From the NCBI RefSeq assembly GCF_002266465.3, contig NZ_CP029427.2, forward strand, positions 3,598,501-3,662,500: a DNA stretch of 64,000 nucleotides, given 5' to 3'. Each line of letters opens with the position of its first letter. The first letter of the stretch is position 1. The notes below the pieces were generated by a model that had not been told where the DNA came from, made no database searches, and saw only the letters and a list, made by a program, of their open reading frames with translations. Made by a program: the position numbers and the translations under genes. Of the stretch, positions 39,704 to 48,517 are shown piece by piece. Origin of the DNA: Bradyrhizobium symbiodeficiens (lineage in GTDB: Bacteria > Pseudomonadota > Alphaproteobacteria > Rhizobiales > Xanthobacteraceae).

Positions 39704-40732
39704 TCACCGGTAACGGCCGCGAAATTCGCGCGGGCTCGCGCCGGTCCAGCTGCGGAACGCGCGGGAAAAGCTCTTTTCGTTGCGAAAGCCGGAGATCTCC
39801 GCGATGCGTTTGATTGGCGTGCGGCCGCGCATCAGCTCCTGTTTTGCCAGTTCGAACTTCGTCTCTTCCTTGAGCTCACGCAGCGAGGTGGCTTCCTCGC
39901 GCAGGCGCCGATGCATGGTACGGGTGGAGAGCGCCAGTTCACTTGCGACATCCTCGGCACCGAGGCTGCGTCCACGCGCGCTGCGCAGCACGCGGCGAAC
40001 ACGCTCGACCAGCAGCCGGTCGCGCCGATAGGGCAGCACGGTCAGCCTGAGCGCGCCCTTGAGCATGTTGTCGAGATCGGCGGCGCTGCGCGTCAGCGGC
40101 AGCGAGAGATAATGCTTGTCGAAGGTGATCGCTGCGCGGTCCGCGTCGAAGCAGATGCTACGACAAAAGATGGTCGGGTAGACCGAGACGTGGTGAGGCT
40201 CGGGATACGGAAACTCCGCGGCGCGCAACGCGATCCTGGAATCGACGGCCCAGCAGGAGAAGCCGAGCACGTAGCGGAGCAGGGTGACCAGGCAGAATTC
40301 ACGCAGCGGCCCAAGATCGTGCAGCTCCCGGATGGACACCAAAGCGGTCTCCTCGCCGACCTCGAGATCGAGCAGCACGTCCTCGGTGAGCAGGCGATGA
40401 TGCCGGCACCAGCGCTTGAGCGCCACCTCCAGCGTCGGCGCCGTGATCGAGGCGCGGCACAGCATGCCGTAGGTGCCGAAGGGCAGGCGGCGCGAAAACC
40501 AGCCGAGCGCCTCGTCGTCCAGCTCGCGCATGGCATGGCCCGCCAGGGCCTCGAACTGGGCGGCGGTTACCCGCCCATCCGGAGAATTGACGAGGTCTGG
40601 CGCGACCTGCCCCCGCTGCAACGCCTCGGCCGGATCCCGCCCGTATCGCGCATAGGCGGCAACCACGCCCCGGACGAAGGCGGCCGGGGTGACGGCACGG
40701 CGCGGGATTGCGGTTGCGGCTTGAAAAGGCAT
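39704..40732 (-). CDS. AraC family transcriptional regulator
   Basis: A 342-residue regulator with an N-terminal ligand domain of the arabinose-binding-like class (residues ~10-200, FCLVTLLRYVLGFSCWAVDSRI ... HVSVYPTIFCRSICFDADRAAITFDKHYLSLPLTRS) and a C-terminal double HTH (VASELALSTRTMHRRLREEATSLRELKEETKFELAKQELMRGRTPIKRIAEISGFRNEKSFSRAFRSWTGASPREFR). It is divergent from the isovaleryl-CoA dehydrogenase operon with 120 bases between, so it very likely controls that operon in response to leucine breakdown products. That is inference from the layout. Confidence 0.94.
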   Translation of the reverse strand: MPFQAATAIPRRAVTPAAFVRGVVAAYARYGRDPAEALQRGQVAPDLVNSPDGRVTAAQFEALAGHAMRELDDEALGWFSRRLPFGTYGMLCRASITAPTLEVALKRWCRHHRLLTEDVLLDLEVGEETALVSIRELHDLGPLREFCLVTLLRYVLGFSCWAVDSRIALRAAEFPYPEPHHVSVYPTIFCRSICFDADRAAITFDKHYLSLPLTRSAADLDNMLKGALRLTVLPYRRDRLLVERVRRVLRSARGRSLGAEDVASELALSTRTMHRRLREEATSLRELKEETKFELAKQELMRGRTPIKRIAEISGFRNEKSFSRAFRSWTGASPREFRGRYR

Positions 40733-40763
40733 TGCGAACCTTTGGGAACTCCGGGAAAATCCT

Positions 40764-40777
40764 CGCCAAGTTTGGCG
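40764..40777. promoter_or_regulatory. possible operator between the AraC regulator and liu operon
   Basis: CGCCAAGTTTGGCG is a six-base perfect inverted repeat with a two-base centre, in the middle of the 120-base divergent spacer. Confidence 0.4.
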
Positions 40778-40852
40778 GGAAATGCAACCTTTTCGACCGC
40801 AAGAGGGCTCTGACCCCGCTAGGTTCGGTCCCCAAAATACGGAGGAATCGCC

Positions 40853-42025
40853 TTGAACATCCCGAGCATCGATTTCGATCTGGGCGAAGACATCAGCCTG
40901 CTGCGCGACACGCTGCGCGCCTTCGTGGAGGCGGAGATCACGCCGCGGGCGGCCGAGATCGAAAAGGCCAATCTGTTCCCGGCGGACCTCTGGAAGCGCC
41001 TCGGCGATCTCGGCCTGCTCGGCATGACCGCGCCGGAGCAATATGGCGGCTCGAACATGGGCTATCTCGCCCACATCGTCGCCATGGAGGAGGTTTCGCG
41101 CGGCTCTGCGGCCGTCGGCCTGTCTTACGGGGCCCATTCCAACCTCTGCGTCAACCAGATCCGCCGCAACGGCAACGACGCGCAACGCCAGCGCTATCTG
41201 CCGAAGCTGATCTCCGGCGATTATGTCGGCGCACTCGCGATGTCGGAGCCGGGTGCCGGCTCCGACGTTGTCTCGATGAAGCTGCGCGCCGACAAGCGCG
41301 GCGATCGCTACGTGCTCAATGGCTCGAAGATGTGGATCACCAATGGCGGCGACGCCGACGTGCTCGTCGTCTACGCCAAGACCGATCCGGCGGCCGGTCC
41401 GCGCGGCATGACCGCTTTCCTGATCGAGAAGGGTTTCAAGGGGTTTACCCACGGCCAACATCTCGACAAGCTCGGCATGCGCGGCTCCAACACCTATCCG
41501 TTGTTCTTCGACGAGTGCGAGGTGCCGGAGGAGAACGTGCTCGGCAAGGTGGGCGAGGGCGTCAAGGTGCTGATGTCCGGCCTCGACTATGAGCGCACGG
41601 TGCTGTCGGGCGGCCCGCTCGGCATCATGGCGGCCTGCATGGACGCGGTCGTGCCCTACATGCACGAGCGGAAGCAGTTCGGCCAGCCGATCGGCGATTT
41701 CCAGCTGATGCAGGGCAAGCTCGCCGACATGTACGCGACCTGGCAAGCCACGCGCGCTTACGTCTATGCGGTGGGCCGCGCCTGCGACCGCGCCGACCAC
41801 GCCCGCAGCTTGCGCAAAGACGCAGCGGCTGCGATCCTCTATTCCGCGGAGAAGGCAACGTGGATGGCGGGCGAGGCGATCCAGGCGCTTGGCGGCGTCG
41901 GCTATACCAGCGAATTCCCTGTGGGCCGCCTGTGGCGCGACGCGAAACTGTACGAGATCGGCGCGGGGACGTCCGAAGTTCGCCGCATGCTGATCGGCCG
42001 CGAACTGATGTCCGAGACGGCTTAA
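40853..42025 (+). CDS. liuA: isovaleryl-CoA dehydrogenase
   Basis: A 390-residue flavoprotein acyl-CoA dehydrogenase, step three of leucine catabolism. The start is TTG at 40853 with GGAGG at ideal spacing. Family marks: LLGMTAPEQYGGSNMGYLAHIVAMEEVSRGSAAVGLSYGAHSNLC, AMSEPGAGSDVVSMKLRA, WITNGGDADVLVVYAKT, GMRGSNTYPLFFDECEVP and EAIQALGGVGYTSEFPVGRLWRDAKLYEIGAGTSEVRR. Glu in LDYERTVLSGGPLG is at the position of the catalytic base known for this enzyme. It heads the operon with both methylcrotonyl-CoA carboxylase subunits and HMG-CoA lyase, which fixes the substrate. Confidence 0.97.
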   Translation: MNIPSIDFDLGEDISLLRDTLRAFVEAEITPRAAEIEKANLFPADLWKRLGDLGLLGMTAPEQYGGSNMGYLAHIVAMEEVSRGSAAVGLSYGAHSNLCVNQIRRNGNDAQRQRYLPKLISGDYVGALAMSEPGAGSDVVSMKLRADKRGDRYVLNGSKMWITNGGDADVLVVYAKTDPAAGPRGMTAFLIEKGFKGFTHGQHLDKLGMRGSNTYPLFFDECEVPEENVLGKVGEGVKVLMSGLDYERTVLSGGPLGIMAACMDAVVPYMHERKQFGQPIGDFQLMQGKLADMYATWQATRAYVYAVGRACDRADHARSLRKDAAAAILYSAEKATWMAGEAIQALGGVGYTSEFPVGRLWRDAKLYEIGAGTSEVRRMLIGRELMSETA

Positions 42026-42049
42026 AACCTTCACCTCATTGGAACCAAC

Positions 42050-43654
42050 ATGCCGCTCCATTCCAGCATCGATCCGTCTTCGTCAGACTTTGCGCGTAAC
42101 TCCGAGGCCATGCGCTCGCTTGTCGCGGACTTGCGTGAAAAGCTCAGTCAGGTCGCCGGCGGCGGCGGCGAGGTCTCGCGCAACCGCCACACCTCGCGCG
42201 GCAAGATGCTGGCGCGCCAGCGGGTCGATCTCCTGGTCGATCCCGGTACCTCGTTCCTGGAGCTGTCGCCGCTGGCGGCTTACGGCCTCTATGGTGGTGA
42301 CGTGCATTCGGCCAGCGTCGTGACGGGGGTAGGGCGCGTTGCCGGTCGCGAATGCGTGATCGTCGCCAACGATGCCACCATCAAGGGCGGCACCTATTAC
42401 CCCATGACCGTGAAAAAGCATCTGCGCGCGCAGGACGTGGCGCGGCAGAACAATCTTCCTTGCGTCTACATGGTCGATTCCGGCGGCGCCTTCCTGCCGC
42501 TGCAGGACGAGATATTTCCGGACGAGCGGCATTTCGGCCGCATCTTCTACAACCAGGCGCAGATGTCCTCTCAGGGCATTCCGCAGGTCGCGATCGTGAT
42601 GGGCTCATGCACAGCCGGCGGCGCCTATGTCCCGGCGATGTCGGATGAGAGCATCATCGTGCGCAACCAGGGCACCATCTTCCTCGGCGGCCCGCCGCTG
42701 GTAAAGGCCGCGACCGGCGAGGTCGTCAGCGCGGAAGAGCTCGGCGGCGCCGACGTGCATTCGCGGCAGTCGGGCGTCACGGACCATTACGCCCAGAACG
42801 ATGCCCATGCGATCGGCATCGCCCGGCGCATCGTCGGCACGCTGAAGCCTTCGATGCGGCCGAACCTCAACATGCACAAGCCGCGCGATCCGCTGTACGC
42901 GGCGGAGGAGATCTACGGCGTGGTGCCGGTCGACGGCCGCAAGCCGTTCGACGTGCGCGACATCATCGCCCGCGTCGTGGACGGCTCCGAGTTCGACGAA
43001 TTCAAAAAGCTTTACGGCACGACTCTGGTGTGCGGCTTCGCCCACATCTGGGGCTATCCGGTCGGTATCATCGCCAACAACGGCATCCTGTTCAGCGAGA
43101 GCTCGCTGAAGGGCGCTCATTTCATCGAGCTGTGCTGCCAGCGCGGCATTCCCCTGGTGTTCCTGCAGAACATCACCGGCTTCATGGTCGGCAAGAAATA
43201 CGAGGCGGGCGGCATTGCGCGCGACGGCGCCAAGCTGGTCACGGCGGTCGCGACCGCCTCGGTGCCGAAATTCACCGTGGTGATCGGCGGCTCCTACGGT
43301 GCCGGCAATTACGGCATGTGCGGCCGGGCTTATTCGCCGCGCTTTCTCTGGATGTGGCCGAACGCGCGCATCTCGGTGATGGGCGGCGAACAGGCCTCGA
43401 TGGTGCTGAGCCAGGTCCGCCGCGACAATATCGAGGCCAAGGGCGATCACTGGTCGAAGGAAGACGAAGACAAATTCCGCGAGCCGATCCGCGCGCAATA
43501 TGAGAGCCAGGGGCATCCTTATTACGCCACCGCGCGGCTGTGGGACGACGGCGTGATCGACCCCGCCGACACGCGCCTCGTGCTCGGCCTTGGCCTCTCG
43601 GCGGCGTCGAATGCGCCGATTGAGCCCACGAAATTCGGCCTGTTCAGGATGTGA
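42050..43654 (+). CDS. liuB: 3-methylcrotonyl-CoA carboxylase, carboxyltransferase (beta) subunit
   Basis: A 534-residue carboxyltransferase of the crotonase-like biotin-dependent carboxylase family. Recognisable parts: SRGKMLARQRVDLLVDPGTSFLELSPLAAYGLYGGDVHSA, CVYMVDSGGAFLPLQDEIFPDERHFGRIFYNQAQMSSQGIPQ and CTAGGAYVPAMSDESIIVRNQGTIFLGGPPLVKAATGE, together typical of methylcrotonyl- rather than propionyl-CoA enzymes. It sits 24 bases after liuA and four bases before liuD, so it is cotranscribed. Confidence 0.97.
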   Translation: MPLHSSIDPSSSDFARNSEAMRSLVADLREKLSQVAGGGGEVSRNRHTSRGKMLARQRVDLLVDPGTSFLELSPLAAYGLYGGDVHSASVVTGVGRVAGRECVIVANDATIKGGTYYPMTVKKHLRAQDVARQNNLPCVYMVDSGGAFLPLQDEIFPDERHFGRIFYNQAQMSSQGIPQVAIVMGSCTAGGAYVPAMSDESIIVRNQGTIFLGGPPLVKAATGEVVSAEELGGADVHSRQSGVTDHYAQNDAHAIGIARRIVGTLKPSMRPNLNMHKPRDPLYAAEEIYGVVPVDGRKPFDVRDIIARVVDGSEFDEFKKLYGTTLVCGFAHIWGYPVGIIANNGILFSESSLKGAHFIELCCQRGIPLVFLQNITGFMVGKKYEAGGIARDGAKLVTAVATASVPKFTVVIGGSYGAGNYGMCGRAYSPRFLWMWPNARISVMGGEQASMVLSQVRRDNIEAKGDHWSKEDEDKFREPIRAQYESQGHPYYATARLWDDGVIDPADTRLVLGLGLSAASNAPIEPTKFGLFRM

Positions 43655-43658
43655 TGCG

Positions 43659-45662
43659 ATGGACCGATCAAAGCTCTACCGGCGTTTTCGCACCCTCCTG
43701 ATCGCCAACCGCGGCGAGATCGCGTGCCGTGTCATCCGCACCGCCCGCGCCATGGGCCTGCGCACCGTCGCGGTCTATTCCGAGGCCGACCGCGACGCGA
43801 TGCATGTCGCGCTCGCGGATGAAGCCGTGCTGCTCGGGCCCGCACGGGCCCGCGACAGCTACCTCAACGTCGAGCGGCTGATCGGGGCCGCCCGCAAGAC
43901 CGGCGCCGAGGCCGTGCATCCCGGCTATGGCTTCCTGTCGGAGAACGCCGAGTTCGCGCAGGCCTGCTACGATGCTGGGCTCGTGTTCGTCGGCCCGACC
44001 GCCGGGATGATGAATGCGATGGGCTCCAAGTCCGGCTCGAAAGCGCTGATGGAGAAAGCGGGCGTGCCGCTGGTACCCGGCTATCACGGCGAGGCCCAGG
44101 ACGACGCGACGCTGGCGAAGGCGGCCGACAAGGTCGGCTTCCCCATCCTGGTGAAGGCCTCCGCCGGCGGCGGCGGTCGCGGCATGCGCATCGTGCGCTC
44201 GGCCGACGAGCTTGCGGCAGCGATCGTCAGCGCCAAGCGCGAGGCCAAGGCCGCGTTCGGCGACGACCGCATGCTGATCGAGAAATATGTCGACAACCCC
44301 CGGCATATCGAGGTGCAGATCGTCGGCGACAGCCACGGCAATCTGCTGTCGCTGTTCGAGCGCGAATGCACGTTGCAGCGCCGCCATCAGAAGGTGATCG
44401 AGGAGGCGCCGTCGCCGACGCTCAACGCTGCCCAGCGCGAGACTGTCTGCGCCGCCGCGCGAAAGGCGGCGGGCGCCGTGAACTATGTCGGCGCCGGCAC
44501 CATCGAGTTCGTCTCCGACGGCAAGGACGTATTCTTCATCGAGATGAACACCCGTCTCCAGGTCGAACACCCCGTGACCGAGTTGATCACGGGGATCGAT
44601 CTGGTCGAATGGCAATTGCGCGTCGCCTTCGGCGAGCCGCTGCCGCTGAAGCAGGACGAGATTCGGCTCAACGGCCACGCCGTCGAGGCGCGCGTCTATG
44701 CCGAGAACCCGACCAAGAATTTCATGCCGTCGGTCGGCAGGATTTCGACCTGGCGCTTGCCGGCGGAAGGCGGGGGCTTGCGCATCGATGCCGGCTATCG
44801 CGAGGGTGATAGTGTCTCGCCGTATTACGACGCCATGCTCGCAAAGATGATCGCGTGGGCGCCGACGCGGGATGTCGCGATCGAACGGTTGAACCGGGGG
44901 CTGGAAGAGTCCGACGTTCGCGGCATCGTCACCAACATCCCGTTCCTGTCGGCGCTGATGACGCATCCGAAGGTGCGGACCAATGCGATCGACACCGGTT
45001 TCATCGAGCGCGAACTGGCCGTGCTGACACAGGCGGCGCCGGTGCCGGGCGAGCTCGAGCTCTGCGCGGCGGTGGCTGCTGTCATCAACGACGAGCAGCG
45101 GGCCGCTCAAAGCGAGGCGAATTCGCCATGGCAGACCTTCGGCTGGCAGCCGGTCGGCCGCCGGCAACGCAGCTTCGCCTTTCGCGTCGGGCACGGGCCG
45201 GAGCAGAAGGTCGTGCTGAACTACGGCAGCGGACCGTCGACGCTGGTCATCGGCGAGCGCGAATTGGCGTTCGCGACCGTAGCCAAGGACGGCGGCTTCG
45301 ACCTGACGCTTGACGGCGTCAAATCGTCGGTCGCCGCGGTCATCACCGGCCACGAGCTTTACTTGCGCACGCGTAACGGCCGCTTCGACCTGCACTGGGT
45401 CGACCCGTTCGGCGGCGAGACCGAAGAGCAGACCGGCGAGGACAAGATCGCAGCGCCGCTGCCGGGCACCGTCGTCGCCGTGCTGGCCGAGGAGGGGGCG
45501 AAGCTCGACAAGGGCGCGCCCATCCTGACGCTGGAAGTGATGAAGATGGAGCAGACACTGCGCGCGCCCTATGCCGGCGTGCTGAAGTCCATCAAGTGCA
45601 AGGTCGGCGACATCGTGCAGGAGGGCGTCGAACTCGCGGTGGTCGAGCCTTCGGAAGAATGA
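43659..45662 (+). CDS. liuD: 3-methylcrotonyl-CoA carboxylase, biotin-containing (alpha) subunit
   Basis: A 667-residue subunit: biotin carboxylase (residues ~10-450, ATP-grasp with GGGGRGMRIVRS and EMNTRLQVEHPVTELITGIDLVEWQ), a linker domain, and a C-terminal biotinyl domain with EVMKMEQTLRAPYAGVLKSI, biotin Lys at about residue 629. The ATG at 43659 overlaps no upstream gene and begins MDRSKLYRRFRTLLIANRGEIACRVIRTARAMGL, the family N-terminus. It would form an alpha6-beta6 complex with the previous gene product. Confidence 0.97.
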   Translation: MDRSKLYRRFRTLLIANRGEIACRVIRTARAMGLRTVAVYSEADRDAMHVALADEAVLLGPARARDSYLNVERLIGAARKTGAEAVHPGYGFLSENAEFAQACYDAGLVFVGPTAGMMNAMGSKSGSKALMEKAGVPLVPGYHGEAQDDATLAKAADKVGFPILVKASAGGGGRGMRIVRSADELAAAIVSAKREAKAAFGDDRMLIEKYVDNPRHIEVQIVGDSHGNLLSLFERECTLQRRHQKVIEEAPSPTLNAAQRETVCAAARKAAGAVNYVGAGTIEFVSDGKDVFFIEMNTRLQVEHPVTELITGIDLVEWQLRVAFGEPLPLKQDEIRLNGHAVEARVYAENPTKNFMPSVGRISTWRLPAEGGGLRIDAGYREGDSVSPYYDAMLAKMIAWAPTRDVAIERLNRGLEESDVRGIVTNIPFLSALMTHPKVRTNAIDTGFIERELAVLTQAAPVPGELELCAAVAAVINDEQRAAQSEANSPWQTFGWQPVGRRQRSFAFRVGHGPEQKVVLNYGSGPSTLVIGERELAFATVAKDGGFDLTLDGVKSSVAAVITGHELYLRTRNGRFDLHWVDPFGGETEEQTGEDKIAAPLPGTVVAVLAEEGAKLDKGAPILTLEVMKMEQTLRAPYAGVLKSIKCKVGDIVQEGVELAVVEPSEE

Positions 45663-45677
45663 CTTGGGGAGAGTGAG

Positions 45678-46589
45678 ATGAGCGACGAGGTTCGCATCAT
45701 CGAAATGGGGCCGCGCGACGGGCTCCAGAACGAGAAGATTCCGGTCAGCGTCGAGGCCCGCATCGACTTTGTCGAGGCGCTGGTCGCAGCCGGCCTGACG
45801 ACCGTCGAGGTCGGCGCCTTCGTCTCGCCCAAGGCGATCCCGCAAATGGCGAGCTCGGATGCCGTGCTGCGCGGCGTCGCCCATTTGACGGGCGCCGAGT
45901 TCCACGTGCTGGTGCCGAACGAGAAGGGCTATGATGCCGCGCGCGCCGCTGGCGCGAAAGTGGTCTCGGTGTTCGCCGCGGCCTCCGAGGGGTTTTCGCG
46001 CGCCAACATCAACTGCACGGTCGCGGAATCCATCGACCGGTTCAAGCCGGTGCTGGCACGTGCCAAGGCGGACGGCGTGCCGGTGCGCGGCTATATCTCC
46101 TGCGTGCTGGGCTGCCCGTTCGACGGCGAGATCAAGCCGAAGGCCGTCGCCGATCTCGCCAATACGCTGTGGGATCTCGGCTGCTACGAGGTTTCGCTCG
46201 GCGACACCATCGGCGTCGGCACGCCAACCAAGGCCAAGGAGATGCTGCGCGCGGTTGCCGCCAACGTACCCGCAGCCAGGCTCGCAATGCATTTCCACGA
46301 CACCTACGGGCAGGCGCTGGCCAACCTCTATGCCGGCCTGGAGGAGGGCGTGAGCGTCATCGATGCCGCCGCCGGCGGCCTCGGCGGCTGTCCCTACGCC
46401 CCCGGCGCGACCGGCAATGTCGCGACCGAGGACGTCGTCTACATGCTCGAGGGCATGGGCGTCAGGACCGGGGTCGACATGGAGAAGCTGCTTGCGGCCA
46501 CGAACGGGATGAGCGGTGTGCTGGGCAAGGCGCCCGTGAGCCGGGTGGCGTCCGCGCTGAATGCGAAGAAGAAGCAGGCTGTTTCCTAA
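45678..46589 (+). CDS. liuE: hydroxymethylglutaryl-CoA lyase
   Basis: A 303-residue TIM-barrel lyase that cleaves HMG-CoA to acetyl-CoA and acetoacetate, the last step of leucine degradation. Motifs: EMGPRDGLQNEKIPV, VEVGAFVSPKAIPQMA, GYISCVLGCPFDGEI, VSLGDTIGVGTP, MHFHDTYGQALAN and the signature GGLGGCPYAPGATGNVATEDVVYML with the catalytic Cys. GGGGAGAGTGAG before the ATG is the ribosome site. The gene for 3-methylglutaconyl-CoA hydratase is not in this operon. Confidence 0.97.
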   Translation: MSDEVRIIEMGPRDGLQNEKIPVSVEARIDFVEALVAAGLTTVEVGAFVSPKAIPQMASSDAVLRGVAHLTGAEFHVLVPNEKGYDAARAAGAKVVSVFAAASEGFSRANINCTVAESIDRFKPVLARAKADGVPVRGYISCVLGCPFDGEIKPKAVADLANTLWDLGCYEVSLGDTIGVGTPTKAKEMLRAVAANVPAARLAMHFHDTYGQALANLYAGLEEGVSVIDAAAGGLGGCPYAPGATGNVATEDVVYMLEGMGVRTGVDMEKLLAATNGMSGVLGKAPVSRVASALNAKKKQAVS

Positions 46590-46607
46590 CTCTCCGTCAT
46601 TGCACCG

Positions 46608-47966
46608 TCACCTGCTCCCGTCTGGCCCCATCACCAGATCGGGCAGCCCGGTCGAGATCTCCGGCACGAAACACAGCAGCAGCACCGCGAGCATCATCAG
46701 CAGCACGAACGGGAGCGTGCCCCAGATCACCTCGCGCAGGGGAATGTCCGGTGCGACGTTGCGGATGACGAAGATGTTGAGGCCGACCGGGGGATGGATC
46801 AGTCCCATCTCCATCACGATGGTCATGACCACGCCGAACCAGATGATGTCGAAATTGGCGGCACGTAACGGAGGCAGGATGATCGGCGCCGTCATCAGGA
46901 TGATCGAGACCGGCGGAAGGAAGAAGCCGAGCACGACCACCATGACGAGGATCGCGAACAGCAGCTCCCAGCGCGGCAGGTGCATCGCGACGATGGATTC
47001 GGCGACCGACTGCGAGATGTGCAGATAGCTCATCACGTAGGAATAAAGCAGCGACATGCCGATGATCATCATCAGCATGGTCGATTCCCGGATCGTCGAC
47101 TTCATGATCGGCGCGAGGTCGCTCGGCCGCCAAACGCTGTAGATCGCCGCGATCAGCGCCAGTGCAAGCAGGCCGCCGAGCCCGGCGGTCTCTGACGGGG
47201 TGGCGTAGCCGCCATAGAGCGCGATCATGACGCCGGTGAGCAGCAGCACGAACGGGATCACGCGCGGCAGCACGCTGAAGCGTTCGGCGAGCGTGTATTC
47301 GTCGCGGGCGAGGATCGCCGCTTCCGGGCCGCCGTTTTTGTAGATGGCTTCAGCGGCGGCATATTCCCGGCGGAAGCGGAACACCGCGTAGGCGCCGAAC
47401 AGCGAGACCAGCAGCAGGCCCGGCCCGATGCCGGCGAGGAACAGCCGTCCGAGCGATTTTTCCGCCGCGACCGCGAACAGGATCATGGTGATCGAAGGCG
47501 GCAGCAGAATGCCGAGCGTGCCGCCGGCGGCGATGATGCCGGCCGCGAAGCCGCCGGAATAGCCGCGCTTGCGCATCTCGGGGATGCCGGCCGAGCCGAT
47601 CGCCGAGCAGGTCGCGGGCGAAGAGCCCGCCATCGCCGCGAACAGCGCACAGGCGAACACGTTGGCGACGCCGAGGCCGCCGGGCACGCGGTGCAGCCAG
47701 GCATGCAGAGCCGAATAGAGATCCTGGCCCGCGCGCGACTTGCCGATCGCCGCGCCCTTCAGGATGAAGAGCGGGATCGACAACAGCGTGATCGAGGCCA
47801 TCTCCTCGTAGACGTTCTGCGTCACCGTATCGAGGGACGCTGTGGGCATGTAAATGCCCATGAACACGATCGCGACCGCACCGAGCGCGAACGCGATCGG
47901 CATGCCCGAGAACATTACGAGCAGCGTCGCAACGCCGTAGGCAACGCCGATACCGAACACGCTCAT
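46608..47966 (-). CDS. dctM: TRAP transporter large permease, DctM type
   Basis: A 452-residue polytopic protein of the DctM family, the ion-driven transport channel of a tripartite ATP-independent periplasmic system. Characteristic segments include SIPLFILKGAAIGKS, MAGSSPATCSAIGSAGIPEMRKRGY, GILLPPSITMILFAVAAEKSLGRLFLAGIGPGL and IHPPVGLNIFVIRNVAPDIPLREVIWGTLPFVLLMM. About twelve helices. The ATG at 47966 overlaps the dctQ stop by four bases. It is convergent with the leucine operon (18 bases between stops). Confidence 0.95.
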   Translation of the reverse strand: MSVFGIGVAYGVATLLVMFSGMPIAFALGAVAIVFMGIYMPTASLDTVTQNVYEEMASITLLSIPLFILKGAAIGKSRAGQDLYSALHAWLHRVPGGLGVANVFACALFAAMAGSSPATCSAIGSAGIPEMRKRGYSGGFAAGIIAAGGTLGILLPPSITMILFAVAAEKSLGRLFLAGIGPGLLLVSLFGAYAVFRFRREYAAAEAIYKNGGPEAAILARDEYTLAERFSVLPRVIPFVLLLTGVMIALYGGYATPSETAGLGGLLALALIAAIYSVWRPSDLAPIMKSTIRESTMLMMIIGMSLLYSYVMSYLHISQSVAESIVAMHLPRWELLFAILVMVVVLGFFLPPVSIILMTAPIILPPLRAANFDIIWFGVVMTIVMEMGLIHPPVGLNIFVIRNVAPDIPLREVIWGTLPFVLLMMLAVLLLCFVPEISTGLPDLVMGPDGSR

Positions 47967-48517
47967 GAACGCTTGGCTCCGGTGAAGGGCAGCGCAAGCT
48001 GCACGAGGATCTGGATGCAGAGCAGGCTCATTCCGAGCGCCATTAGCGAATAGGGGATGGCGAGCGGCGGCGACCACATCGAGTTCGATACCTGGCCGTC
48101 GACATAGGCCTCATGGGCCAGCGTCCAGGATTTCCAGGTGAAGAAGGCGCAGAACAGGAACGTGACGGCATCGACCAGCCAGAGCCGGATCTTGTTCGCC
48201 AGCGGCGACAAGAGGCCGACAAAGGCCTCGATGCCGATATGGCCGCGGTTCTGCTGCACATAGGCGGCGGTCATGAAGGTCGCGCCGACGAGCAGGAACA
48301 CGGCGGCCTCGTCCTGCCAGTAATTGGCGGCCTTGAACAGGGCACGGCTAAGGACGCTGTAGCTCAGGATGGCGCAGGCCGCGACCAGCGCGATCGCGGC
48401 GAACACGACGATGATGTTGTTGAGGATGGCGAGACCGCGATCGATCGCCGCCGCAGGGCCTGTCCTTGCGGCAGCGTTCGCGTGTACGTCACGATCCGAA
48501 ATCGGACCGTGGCTCAT
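47963..48517 (-). CDS. dctQ: TRAP transporter small permease, DctQ type
   Basis: A 184-residue protein with four membrane helices (NNIIVVFAAIALVAACAILSYSVLSRALF, EAAVFLLVGATFMTAAYVQQN, WLVDAVTFLFCAFFTWKSW, YSLMALGMSLLCIQILVQL) and a polar N-terminus, the DctQ layout. Its start overlaps the stop of dctP and its stop overlaps the start of dctM, so the three genes are tightly coupled. Confidence 0.93.
   Translation of the reverse strand: MSHGPISDRDVHANAAARTGPAAAIDRGLAILNNIIVVFAAIALVAACAILSYSVLSRALFKAANYWQDEAAVFLLVGATFMTAAYVQQNRGHIGIEAFVGLLSPLANKIRLWLVDAVTFLFCAFFTWKSWTLAHEAYVDGQVSNSMWSPPLAIPYSLMALGMSLLCIQILVQLALPFTGAKRS

Noticed and set aside
39704..42061. Very long minus-strand frame (785 codons) covering the AraC gene and the start of liuA
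   Set aside because: Only the first-described 342 codons match the AraC family; the rest is the antisense of liuA, open because of GC-rich third positions.
43668..46298. 876-codon minus-strand frame
   Set aside because: Antisense shadow of liuD and liuE; His/Arg/Asp-rich translation without any domain.
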